Below, in pieces: positions 30,890 to 39,236 of a stretch of 64,000 nucleotides of DNA. A program made the translations under genes and the position numbers. Within the stretch, counting starts at the first letter, position 1. Each line of letters starts with the position of its first letter. Below the pieces are notes generated by a model that worked only from the letters and a program-made list of their open reading frames with translations, was not told where the DNA came from and made no database searches. Source of the DNA: DATKFM01 sp963851215 (GTDB lineage: Bacteria > Pseudomonadota > Alphaproteobacteria > Dongiales > Dongiaceae); assembly GCA_963851215.1 (NCBI GenBank), contig CAWKOG010000015.1, forward strand, positions 186,001 to 250,000, given 5' to 3'.

Positions 30890-32415
30890 CGCGCCGCTCC
30901 CAGCTGAGGCGTCAGCGGCCAGGGATGGGCCGGCGTCCAGGGGATTGTCTTCACCCGCTCGAGGTTGCGGATCAACTCCACCGGCCGGATGAAATCGCCG
31001 TGACCGCCCAGCGCCAGATAATCCGCGCGGCTCATGGTGAACTCGATCGGCCCGACGATGGCCGGCGTCGGCACATAGCCGAAGGAATTGTCGGGCATCG
31101 TCGTCACGTCGACCATGTAGGTGATGCCGCCGCCGGGCCAGACATAGACCGGCGCGCCGCCGGAGGTAACCCGCGTCAACGCATCCCGCACAGAGCGCGT
31201 CAGCCGCACGGGATTTTCCGTCACTCCCGCCCGCAGGCTGCCGCCGGCGCCGGCCATGAACAGCACCGTGCAGAGCGCCGGCTCGCAATTCTCGCCGATG
31301 CGGTCGACGACTGTCGCGATCGCCGCCGGCATCTCCGCCGGCTGCGGCTTCAATTCCTGATCCAGCACGAACCAGGCTGCATGTTCCCCCGTCGTGGATA
31401 CCATCAGCAGCTTCAGGCCGGGCCAGGCGGTCTTGGGGTCGATCTTCTCGATAATGTTCAGCGGCTCGGTGATGTCAGTGCCGCCCCAGCCGGTGCCGGG
31501 ATTGGCCACCTGGAAATAGCGGCCGGGCGTGGATTTCCGGCCTTTCACGCGGATGCCGGCGGGCCGCATATCGAGGAAGCGCCCGGCCTGATGCTCGCTC
31601 AGCACGCCGGTGATGTGGTCGTCGACGACGATGACCTCGTCGGCATGGCCATGCCATTGCTTGGCGAAGATGCCGATGGTGGCGGAGCCGCAGCCGACGC
31701 GCATGCGCTCCTCGGCCGCGCCGTTGATGACCGGCGGCTTGCCGCCCTGCACCGTCAACGTCGCGCCGCCATCGACCGTCATGTCCACCGCGCCCTTGTT
31801 GCAGAGCGTCAGCATGGTGTCGCAGGTGACCACGCCTTCCTTCTTGCTGCCGCCGGTAAGATGGTGGACGCCGCCGAGCGACAGCATCTGCGAGCCATAT
31901 TCGGCGGTCGTGACATGGCCGACCTGCTCGCCCTTCACCCGCACCGCTGCCTGCTCCGGACCGACATAGCGGTCGGTGTCGATCTTCACCTTGACGCCGC
32001 AGTAGGAGAAGATGCCCTCGGTCACCACTGTCACCATGTCGACGCCGTCGATCTGCGCGGAGACGATGAACGGCGCCGGCTTGTAATCGGGATAGGTGGT
32101 GCCGGCGCCGATGCCCGTGATGAAACTGTTGGGCCCGGGCACCAGGGCGCCGTCCCATTTGCCTTCCATGAACGGCACCATGCGGCCGTCCTGGTCGATC
32201 GTGCGCTGGGCCACCACGAATGGATCCATGCGCGCCAGCTTGCCGGCGATGTTGCCATAGCGGTCGCAGGCGCCGGTCTTGCCGAGCCGGATGCGGCAGA
32301 GCACCGGGCAGGCGTCGCAGGTGACGATATCGTCGCTCTTGGCCTTGGCGGCTGCCAGCGCCGATTCCTCGGGCGTGTCGGTGGAGGCGACGGGATCATG
32401 CTCGTTGCCGCTCAT
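30886..32415 (-). CDS. hnr: 6-hydroxynicotinate reductase
   Basis: 509 aa. It would reduce 6-hydroxynicotinate to 1,4,5,6-tetrahydro-6-oxonicotinate with low-potential electrons (ferredoxin in E. barkeri). The N-terminal cysteine cluster Cys33-x2-Cys36-x3-Cys40-x9-Cys50 suits a [4Fe-4S] centre; further cysteines are at 139, 198, 205, 242, 377 and 382. Glycine-rich stretches such as GAGTTYPDYKPAPF, GIFSYCGVKVKI and TTGEHAAWFVLDQEL recall the family. A GGAT tetrad (Asp215-Gly-Gly-Ala-Thr219) resembles sites flavinylated by ApbE enzymes. Genes overlap by four bases on both sides. The assignment rests on remembered family resemblance plus the enamidase nearby; no other function fits the context. 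Confidence 0.75.
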   Translation of the reverse strand: MSGNEHDPVASTDTPEESALAAAKAKSDDIVTCDACPVLCRIRLGKTGACDRYGNIAGKLARMDPFVVAQRTIDQDGRMVPFMEGKWDGALVPGPNSFITGIGAGTTYPDYKPAPFIVSAQIDGVDMVTVVTEGIFSYCGVKVKIDTDRYVGPEQAAVRVKGEQVGHVTTAEYGSQMLSLGGVHHLTGGSKKEGVVTCDTMLTLCNKGAVDMTVDGGATLTVQGGKPPVINGAAEERMRVGCGSATIGIFAKQWHGHADEVIVVDDHITGVLSEHQAGRFLDMRPAGIRVKGRKSTPGRYFQVANPGTGWGGTDITEPLNIIEKIDPKTAWPGLKLLMVSTTGEHAAWFVLDQELKPQPAEMPAAIATVVDRIGENCEPALCTVLFMAGAGGSLRAGVTENPVRLTRSVRDALTRVTSGGAPVYVWPGGGITYMVDVTTMPDNSFGYVPTPAIVGPIEFTMSRADYLALGGHGDFIRPVELIRNLERVKTIPWTPAHPWPLTPQLGAAR

Positions 32416-35168
32416 GGCTGTTTCCTACGGCTCAGGATGGCGGCGCGCACCCGGTCCGGTGTCGCCGGCACACGGCGGATGCGCACGCCGATGGCGTCAT
32501 GGATCGCATTCATGATCGCCGGCGCGGTGGGGATCAGCGCCTGCTCGCCGATGCCCTTGGCGCCGAACGGCCCGACCGGCGAGGCGTCCTCGATCAGGAT
32601 CGAGGTCACCGGCGGCATGTCGCCGGCAGTCGGCACGAGGTAGTCATGCAGATTCTCGCCTCGGCCGGGGGTGAATTCCTCCATCAGCGCGAGGCCGAGC
32701 CCCTGGGCGACCCCGCCTTCGATCTGTCCTTCAATCAAGGTCGGATTTATGGCGCGGCCGACATCGTGGGCGGCGACCAGGTTGATTACCTTCACCGTGC
32801 CCAGTTCCATATCGACCTCGATCTCCGCCAGATGGGCGCCGAAGCCGTAGACCGCGTAGGGGTCGCCCTGGCCGTTTTCATCCAGCGGGCTGGTGGGCGG
32901 GTTGAAGGTTTCCTCCGCCTTCAGCACATAGCCGCTGTTATCAGCGGGCATGCTGGCGAGAGTCAGCGCCTGCTCGCGGCCGCCATCGCGGACGATCACC
33001 TTGCCATCGCCGAACTGCAGCCGCACGCCATCGCCGGCATTCGCGGCGCGGAGGATCTCGGCGCGCAACGCCTGCGCCGCCAGCTCTGCCGCCTTGCCGG
33101 TGACGAAGGTCTGCCGGGAGGCCGAGGTCTTGCCGCAATCGGGGGTGAGATCGGTATCGGCGGAGATCAGATCGATGCATTCCAGTGGCGCGCCGATGGC
33201 ATCGGCGAAGATCTGCGTCACCACTGTGTTCGAGCCCTGGCCGATATCCACGGCGCCCTGATGCAGCGACAGCCGTCCATCAGCCTTGAGGCCGGCGCGG
33301 ATCGTCGAGGGATTCGGCAGCGACGTATTCCCGCAGCCATACCACATGCCGGCGACACCGACGCCGCGCCGCAGCCTGGCGCCGTTGCGTCCGTTGAATT
33401 GCTTCACCTCGGCGCGGGCCGTTTGCCAATGCGGGCGCAACGCTTCGAGGCAGGCGCGGATGCCGACGCCGGCGCCCAACACCTGCCCGGTCACCGTCGG
33501 CTGATCTGCTGTCAGCGCGTTCTTGATGCGGAACTCGAGACGGTCGATATCAAGCTTGTCGGCGAGATCGTCGAATAGCTGTTCCTGCGCCAGCGTTGCC
33601 TGGGGCACGCCGAAGCCACGGAACGCACCGGCCGGAACGAGATGCGTGTGAATGGCGCGGGTCAGCGCGCGATAGTGGGGCACGAAATACGGGCCCGAGG
33701 CATGCACGGGCACGCGGTTCGCCACCGTCGGCCCCCAGGAGGAATAGGCGCCGGTGTTAAAATCGCCGGCAAAATCGATGGCCTGCAGCTTGCCGTCGCG
33801 CGACGCGCCGATGCGCAGGCGGATGCGCGAGGGATGGCGCTTGGTCGTGCACATGATCGATTCCGGCCGGGTATAGACCATGCGCACCGGCTTCTTGGTC
33901 ACCCAGGCCGCCAGCGCGATGAAGGGCTGCACCGACATGTCGAGCTTGGAACCGAAGCCGCCGCCGACCGCGCTCGGCAAGATGCGCACCTGCTCCGGAG
34001 AAATCTCCAACAGCTTGGCGATGTCGTCCCGGTTCATGTAGGGCGCTTGGGTGCAGACCTGCAGCTCGAGGCGGTCGCCGATGCGCCGCGCGAAGCCCGC
34101 CTCGGGCTCGATATAGGCATGCTCGACAAAGCCGGTCTCGAACTCACCCTCGACCACCATATCGGCGGAAGCCAGCGCCGCTTCCGCATCGCCCTTGATG
34201 ACGCGGCCGCGGGTCAGGATGTTGCCGGGCCGGTTCGGCTGCACCAGGTCGGCGCTGTCGGCCATCGCGGATTCGATCGTGCGCAGCGCCGGCAAGGGCT
34301 GCCAGGTCACCGGGAACTTCGTCAGGTCCAGCGCCTCGATCGCCTCGGCGTTGCCGACAACGGCGGCGATCGCTTCGCCGCGATAGCGCACCTCGCCGCG
34401 GGCGAAGATCGTCTGGTCGGCAAAGGGGGCGATCGGGCCGTAGCAATCCTCCGTCGGCACGTCGCGCGGCGTCAACACCCGCAGGATGCCCGGATTGTCG
34501 GCCACATAGGCCGGGATATCGCCCAGCATAAAGCGGGCGCGGTCGTGGGGCGAGCGCACGGCGCGCAGCAGCAGGCAATCCTTCGGCGCTTCGTCGGCGC
34601 CGAAGATGTCGCTGCCATCCACCTTGCGCCGCCCGTCGAGCCTGACGATGCGTTTGCCCACGGCCTGGCCCGCCGCCAGCGAATTCGGCGCGACGCTGTG
34701 GGCGTCGGTGTCCATGATGGCCGCGACGATCTTGCGATAGCCGGTGCAGCGGCAGAGCACGCCGCCGATGGCGTCCATGGTCTCGGCCTCGGTCGGCTTG
34801 GGCTTGCGGTCCAGCAGCGCCGTTGCCGCCACCAGCATGCCGGGCGTGCAGATGCCGCATTGCGCCGCGCCATGGCGCAGGAAGGAATCCTGCAGGCGGC
34901 GGGTGGTGGCGGAGGACTTCGAAAGGCCCTCGATGGTCTGCACGTCCTGGCCATCGAGCTGGCCCAGCGCGATCATGCAGCTGCAGGCGGGTGCGCCGTC
35001 CAGCAGCACCGTGCAGGCGCCGCAATCGCCAGCGTCGCAGCCGACTTTCGTGCCGGTGAGGCCGAGCTTCTCCCGCAGCACCTGGGACAGCCGCGCCGTC
35101 TGCGGCGCACTGACATGCACCTGCCGGCCATTGACCGTGAAATCCGTGCTGTCGGGCATGCGGTCCAT
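32412..35168 (-). CDS. Molybdenum hydroxylase, fused [2Fe-2S] and Mo-cofactor subunit (candidate nicotinate 6-hydroxylase)
   Basis: 918 aa from ATG 35168; an upstream ATG at 35189 would overlap the FAD gene. Residues ~1-160 carry two [2Fe-2S] domains (CDAGDCGAC at 44-52, then CGICTPGM and CRCTGY), fused to an XDH-type Mo domain with GGGFGSKLDMSVQPF, AFRGFGVPQATLAQE and the active-site glutamate in GAKGIGEQAL near the C-terminus. In most relatives these parts are separate proteins. With the FAD protein just upstream it forms a complete hydroxylase, and its position directly before the reductase gene makes hydroxylation of nicotinate at C6 the best guess. The intact 2.8 kb frame contrasts with the broken transporter genes. 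Confidence 0.85.
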   Translation of the reverse strand: MDRMPDSTDFTVNGRQVHVSAPQTARLSQVLREKLGLTGTKVGCDAGDCGACTVLLDGAPACSCMIALGQLDGQDVQTIEGLSKSSATTRRLQDSFLRHGAAQCGICTPGMLVAATALLDRKPKPTEAETMDAIGGVLCRCTGYRKIVAAIMDTDAHSVAPNSLAAGQAVGKRIVRLDGRRKVDGSDIFGADEAPKDCLLLRAVRSPHDRARFMLGDIPAYVADNPGILRVLTPRDVPTEDCYGPIAPFADQTIFARGEVRYRGEAIAAVVGNAEAIEALDLTKFPVTWQPLPALRTIESAMADSADLVQPNRPGNILTRGRVIKGDAEAALASADMVVEGEFETGFVEHAYIEPEAGFARRIGDRLELQVCTQAPYMNRDDIAKLLEISPEQVRILPSAVGGGFGSKLDMSVQPFIALAAWVTKKPVRMVYTRPESIMCTTKRHPSRIRLRIGASRDGKLQAIDFAGDFNTGAYSSWGPTVANRVPVHASGPYFVPHYRALTRAIHTHLVPAGAFRGFGVPQATLAQEQLFDDLADKLDIDRLEFRIKNALTADQPTVTGQVLGAGVGIRACLEALRPHWQTARAEVKQFNGRNGARLRRGVGVAGMWYGCGNTSLPNPSTIRAGLKADGRLSLHQGAVDIGQGSNTVVTQIFADAIGAPLECIDLISADTDLTPDCGKTSASRQTFVTGKAAELAAQALRAEILRAANAGDGVRLQFGDGKVIVRDGGREQALTLASMPADNSGYVLKAEETFNPPTSPLDENGQGDPYAVYGFGAHLAEIEVDMELGTVKVINLVAAHDVGRAINPTLIEGQIEGGVAQGLGLALMEEFTPGRGENLHDYLVPTAGDMPPVTSILIEDASPVGPFGAKGIGEQALIPTAPAIMNAIHDAIGVRIRRVPATPDRVRAAILSRRKQP

Positions 35169-35173
35169 GGCGC

Positions 35174-36013
35174 CTATCCGCCCACGCATTGCTCGATTGC
35201 TCGCGCCACCAGGGTGCGCGCGGCATCGCTGCGGTAGGCGGCGGTCGCCCGCACATCGTCGATCGGCGACAGCGCCGCCAGATGGCCCGCCTCGACGAGA
35301 TCGCCGAGACCGGGCTTGCAGAGCGCGCCGCGGAAGCGTTGCTCCAGCTCCGGCAGGCGGCGCGCCACGGCGGAGCAGGAACCGACGGCGATGCGCGCCT
35401 GGGCAACCGCGCCCGTGCCGTCGCGCTCGATCACCGCCGCCACCATGGCGATGGAAATCACCAGATACCGCCGCGCGCCCAGCTTCACGAAGGCCGAAGG
35501 CCCGTCGATGGTCCGGGGCACGATGATGGCAGAGAGCATTTCGTTGGCTTTGCGCTCGGTCTTGCGATTGCCGGTGATGAATTCCGCCAGCGGCAGGCGT
35601 CGCTTGCCGGCGCGCGACAGCAGCTCCACCTCGGCATCCAGGGTCAGCAGCGGCGGCACGCCGTCGGCGGCCGGCGAGGCGTTGCAGAGATTGCCAGCGA
35701 TGGTGGCGCGGTTCTGGATCTGGATCGAACCCACCTCCCGCGCCGCCGCCTTCAGCGCATCGAAGCAGGCGGGCAGGGGCGTGGCGATCAGCTGGCTCCA
35801 GGTGGCGCCGGCGCCGATCCGCACATGCTCAGCCGCTGTCGTGATTCCGGAGATCTCGCCGATGCCGGTGATATCCAGTACCGGCACCGTGACCGTGCGC
35901 CCGACATGGGCCGGATAGAAATCCGTGCCGCCCGCCAGGATCTGGAGGTCGGGTGTTTCCAGGACCTGGACCGCCTCGTCCAGGGTGCGCGCCCTAACAT
36001 ACATCGCGGTCAC
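35174..36013 (-). CDS. FAD-binding subunit of the molybdenum hydroxylase
   Basis: 279 aa. CoxM/XDH FAD domain with the pyrophosphate-binding ILAGGTDFYPAH at about residues 20-31 and TIAGNLCNASPAADGVPPL near 104-122, followed by the CO_deh_flav_C region. It passes electrons from the Fe-S clusters to NAD or another carrier. It is the first gene of the operon that runs down to marR. A palindromic operator lies 44-65 bases upstream of ATG 36013. The next gene starts five bases past its stop. Confidence 0.88.
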   Translation of the reverse strand: MTAMYVRARTLDEAVQVLETPDLQILAGGTDFYPAHVGRTVTVPVLDITGIGEISGITTAAEHVRIGAGATWSQLIATPLPACFDALKAAAREVGSIQIQNRATIAGNLCNASPAADGVPPLLTLDAEVELLSRAGKRRLPLAEFITGNRKTERKANEMLSAIIVPRTIDGPSAFVKLGARRYLVISIAMVAAVIERDGTGAVAQARIAVGSCSAVARRLPELEQRFRGALCKPGLGDLVEAGHLAALSPIDDVRATAAYRSDAARTLVARAIEQCVGG

Positions 36014-36056
36014 GCTGCCTCATCGTAGCCGTCCCAGTGCCCTCTTGTGCCGGGGC

Positions 36057-36078
36057 GATTATTCGTATGCAAATGATC
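36057..36078 (-). promoter_or_regulatory. Palindromic operator, probable MarR site (hydroxylase/reductase operon)
   Basis: The 22-base imperfect palindrome GATTATTCGTA / TGCAAATGATC has 8 of 11 half-site pairs complementary. Its core ATTCGTATGCAAAT matches, at 12 of 14 positions, the core ATTTGCATGCAAAT of the perfect palindrome upstream of livK. It lies in the divergent region between the FAD gene (ATG 36013) and the membrane protein gene (ATG 36168), so it could control both. Confidence 0.65.
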
Positions 36079-36167
36079 TGCGTCGGCCCGCGGGCTGTCA
36101 AGCAAAGGCGGGAAATTTCGCGCTGGCGCCGCCGCTGCGGGCAGGGGAGCATGATCGCCGATTTACC

Positions 36168-37607
36168 ATGATTGCAGGCCGACTTTCACGCTCCCCATAT
36201 CATCATTCTTCGATTGCGGCCGCGTCGGCGGCTGCCGCCGTGACATTCGCCGCGCCGGCGGCGGCGCACACCACCGAGGGCGGCATCGTGCTGCTGCTGC
36301 CGACGGCCTACTACATCGCCGGCGGGACTATCGTCGTTGCGCTCACCTTCCTGCTGCTGTTGTTCGTTCCGGCGCGGCTGTTTCACTGCCTTGTTCGCTG
36401 GCGCAAGGGGCTCGGAACGTGGCCGGCGCTTTCCCCGCTGATCGGCAGCGGCATTTCCTTCGCCATCTTGGTCGCGCTGCTGATCGCCGGCCTCATCGGC
36501 AGCCGCGATCCTCTGGCAAATCCGTTGCCCCTCGCGGTATGGACGCTGTTCTGGATCGGGCTGACAATCCTGCAGGCGTTAGCGGGCGATATCTGGGCGG
36601 TCATCAATCCCTGGCTCGCGCCGTACCGGCTCATTCGGCGCCTGCTGGGCCGTTCGGCCGATGACGAGCCGCTGCTGCACTACCCCGAATGGCTCGGCTA
36701 TTGGCCGGCCGTGCTGGGCTTTCTCGCCTTCGGCTGGTTCGAACTGGTCGATCCGGCGCCGGCCGATCCGGAGCGGCTGGCCTTCGCCGTGGTGATCTAC
36801 ACGGATATCACGCTTGTCGGCATGATCCTGTTCGGCGAACGGATCTGGCTGTCCCGAGCCGAATGCTTCTCGGTGTTCCTCGGCATCGTTGCGCGGCTCT
36901 CACCGCTGCAGCGATCCGGCAGAACCTGGTCGCTGGCGTTTCCCGGCGCGACCCTGGCGGAGGCCGGCGCCTTGCCGCTGAGCGGCGTGTTGTTCGTTTT
37001 GCTGACACTCGGCACAGTGTCCTTCGACGGGCTGGACCGCACGTTCTGGTGGCTCGATCTCGGCGGAATCAATCCGCTGGATTTTCCCGGCCGCAGCGCG
37101 GTCATGGGACAGAACAGCCTCGGTCTCCTCACCATGTGGGCGGTGCTGTCCGGTGCTTATGCTGCAGCGATCCGGCTGGGCCAGCGACTGGCGGGCAGCC
37201 GCGCGGGCACCGGAATAGTCTTCGGCGCTTTCGTCTTGTCGATCCTGCCGATTTCGCTGGGCTACCACCTCGCCCACTATCTCACGACACTGATGGTGAA
37301 CGGCCAGTATGCGATCCTGGCACTGAACGATCCCTTTGCCCTTGGCTGGAATCTTTTTGGCCTTGAGGGCCGTCACGTCATTGTCTCCTTCCTCGCCGAC
37401 TTCGACTCCGTGTCCGTGATCTGGAAACTGCAAGCGGCGGCCGTGGTCGGCGGCCATATCCTGGCGCTGGCCATCGCCCACATGATCGCAGTGGAACGCT
37501 ACGGCGCGCCGCTGGCGGCATTTCTCAGCCAGGTGCCGCTGGCGGCGCTGATGGTGGCCTATACCCTGTTCGGCCTCTGGCTGCTGGCGGCGCCGTCTGC
37601 CGGTTAG
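36168..37607 (+). CDS. Polytopic membrane protein, fenitrothion hydrolase (FedA)-like, role unknown
   Basis: 479 aa. After a hydrophobic, Ala-rich N-terminal segment (possible signal ending near AAPAAAHT) there are about ten to twelve predicted transmembrane helices. Recognisable conserved segments are LLLPTAYYIAGG, HYPEWLGYWPAVLGFLAF and FGERIWLSRAECFSVF. Proteins of this type are often labelled fenitrothion hydrolase after FedA, but that activity should not be assumed. It diverges from the hydroxylase operon and shares its operator region. A permease or a membrane electron-transfer partner is conceivable (inference). It ends 95 bases before livK. Confidence 0.65.
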   Translation: MIAGRLSRSPYHHSSIAAASAAAAVTFAAPAAAHTTEGGIVLLLPTAYYIAGGTIVVALTFLLLLFVPARLFHCLVRWRKGLGTWPALSPLIGSGISFAILVALLIAGLIGSRDPLANPLPLAVWTLFWIGLTILQALAGDIWAVINPWLAPYRLIRRLLGRSADDEPLLHYPEWLGYWPAVLGFLAFGWFELVDPAPADPERLAFAVVIYTDITLVGMILFGERIWLSRAECFSVFLGIVARLSPLQRSGRTWSLAFPGATLAEAGALPLSGVLFVLLTLGTVSFDGLDRTFWWLDLGGINPLDFPGRSAVMGQNSLGLLTMWAVLSGAYAAAIRLGQRLAGSRAGTGIVFGAFVLSILPISLGYHLAHYLTTLMVNGQYAILALNDPFALGWNLFGLEGRHVIVSFLADFDSVSVIWKLQAAAVVGGHILALAIAHMIAVERYGAPLAAFLSQVPLAALMVAYTLFGLWLLAAPSAG

Positions 37608-37639
37608 CCGCCGCTATGTTGTCAATTGCAGGGCTGCAT

Positions 37640-37663
37640 GATCTATTTGCATGCAAATAGATC
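37640..37663 (+). promoter_or_regulatory. Perfect 24-bp palindromic operator upstream of the ABC transporter
   Basis: The half-site GATCTATTTGCA is followed immediately by its exact reverse complement. It lies 40 bases before the livK ATG (37703). The core matches the imperfect palindrome at 36057-36078, which supports a common regulator. Confidence 0.8.
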
Positions 37664-37702
37664 GGCGGAAGACCCATCCGCCCGCAAACGGGAGAGGCGA
37701 AA

Positions 37703-39022
37703 ATGACGGACAAAAAGATGGACTCGACGGGCAAGAAATCGCTCCTGACGTCGCGGCGCAAACTGATCAAGGGCCTCGGTGCGGCGGCCGGGGCCAGCGC
37801 GGCGCTCGGACTGATGCCCGGCGCCATGCGCTATATCCAGGCGCAGAGCTCGGCGCCGATCAAGATCGGCTTCCAGGCCCACCGCACCGGCATCGGCGCC
37901 TCCTATGGCCGCTGGTACGAGCGGACCTCCAATGCGGCGGTGAAGGCGATCAACGATGCCGGCGGCATCAACGGCCGGCCGGTCGAGCTGGTGATCGAGG
38001 ACGACGCCACCGATCCCAAGCGCGGCGCCGAAGTGGTGGAGAAATTCGCCACCGAGCACAAGGTCGATGTGGCCTTCGGCACGCTGTTCTCGCCATGTGG
38101 TGATCGGCTCGGCCCCGGCGGCCGGCGAGCAGAAGCTGCCCTATTTCGTGGTCAGCGAGGGCCATCATGTCGCGTCGGGCACGCTGAACCGCTATGTATT
38201 CCAGCCCGGCATCACCGACGTGAAATCCCAGGTGATCTCGATGGCGCCGTGGATCGCCGGCAATATCGGCAAGAAAGTCACGATGATCTTCCCGGATTTC
38301 GCCTTCGGCCATGATCACCGCGACTATTTCTCCGAGGCCATCGCCAAGCAGGGCGGCTCGATCGCCGGGCTGATCGCGATCCCGCCGACGGAGACGTCGT
38401 TTACCCAGTACTTTCGCGCAGATTCCCGCGGAAACCGAGGTGATCTATCACGTCATGGTCGGGCCGGGCGTGCTCACCTTCGTCAAGGAGATGGGCGAAC
38501 ATTTCGGCTCCACCCGGCCGCAGGTGTTCGGCTTCATCGATTCCCTCGAGGCCGTCGATTTCGCCAGCCCAGGCCTGGAGTTCCTCGAGGGCACCTATTT
38601 CTGGGAAGCCAATCCGCGCTATGCCCAGGCCAACCAGAGCGAGTACGACAAGGCCTATCGCGCCGCGGTCGGCGTCAACGAAGCCGGCGCCGCGGCCGAA
38701 GACCCGAAGGACGTCTCCACCTATTCCCACATGTTCGGCTGCTGGGAGACGCTCTACGTCATCAAGGCGGCGATGGAGAAAGCCGGCTATCAGGACGCGG
38801 CCAGAAGCGGCGCTGATCGAGGCGGTGGAGGCCATGACCGACATCGCCGAAAGCGCCGAGCATCCGCAGGGCGACAAGAAGTTCAACGGCGCGATCCACC
38901 AGGCCTTCGGCCATCAGAACATCTCGAAGGTGGAAGGGCGGAAGCTCAAGGTCGTCCACCGCACCTCGATCGAGGACGGGCTGTACGAGCCCGAAGCGGA
39001 TTACACGAAGATGGCGCTGTAG
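37703..39022 (+). CDS. ABC transporter substrate-binding protein (LivK type), three frameshifts
   Basis: A Tat-like leader with SRRKLIKGLG at residues 17-26, followed by a hydrophobic stretch ending near YIQAQS, marks export to the periplasm. The mature part is a type I periplasmic-binding fold: PIKIGFQAHRTGIGASYG, AVKAINDAGGINGRPVELV, VEKFATEHKVDVAFGTLFS. Extra bases near 38091, 38417 and 38803 shift the frame; the continuation is clear each time (EQKLPYFVVSEGHH, EVIYHVMVGPGVL, ALIEAVEAMTDIAES). The corrected size is ~438 aa. The ligand is unknown; regulation and neighbourhood point to nicotinate, nicotinamide or a related pyridine. Confidence 0.85.
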
Positions 39023-39077
39023 ACGCAGTTGCCCTGGCTGACGACGCTGACAGCCGCGTTTGTAAGCCTGCCAGGGA

Positions 39078-39220
39078 CGCCTCGCCCCACGGGGGAGAGC
39101 GGGGTGAGGTCCGCGCGCACGCGGAGTCGTTCTGCAAGTTGCTGTCGCTCACGGCTCGATTTCGTTCACGGAGACCCGTCGGGCGTCGCGCGCGACCCTC
39201 ATCGCCGCCTCTCCGGGGAG
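39078..39220. mobile_element. Inverted-repeat (MITE-like) element between livK and livH
   Basis: The arm CTCGCCCCACGGGGGAGAGC, followed by GGGGTGAGGTCCGCGCGC (39078-39118), is related to the 24781 family. A degenerate inverted arm (CGCGCGCGACCCTCATCGCC, then GCCTCTCCGGGGAG) ends near 39220. It separates the first two genes of the transporter cluster by 214 bases and holds no gene. Confidence 0.5.
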
Positions 39221-39236
39221 ACGGAGTTTATCTGTC

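Noticed and set aside
36168..37607. Organophosphate (fenitrothion) hydrolase activity
   Set aside because: The name is inherited from FedA; this is a polytopic membrane protein with no visible hydrolase site, so only the resemblance is reported.
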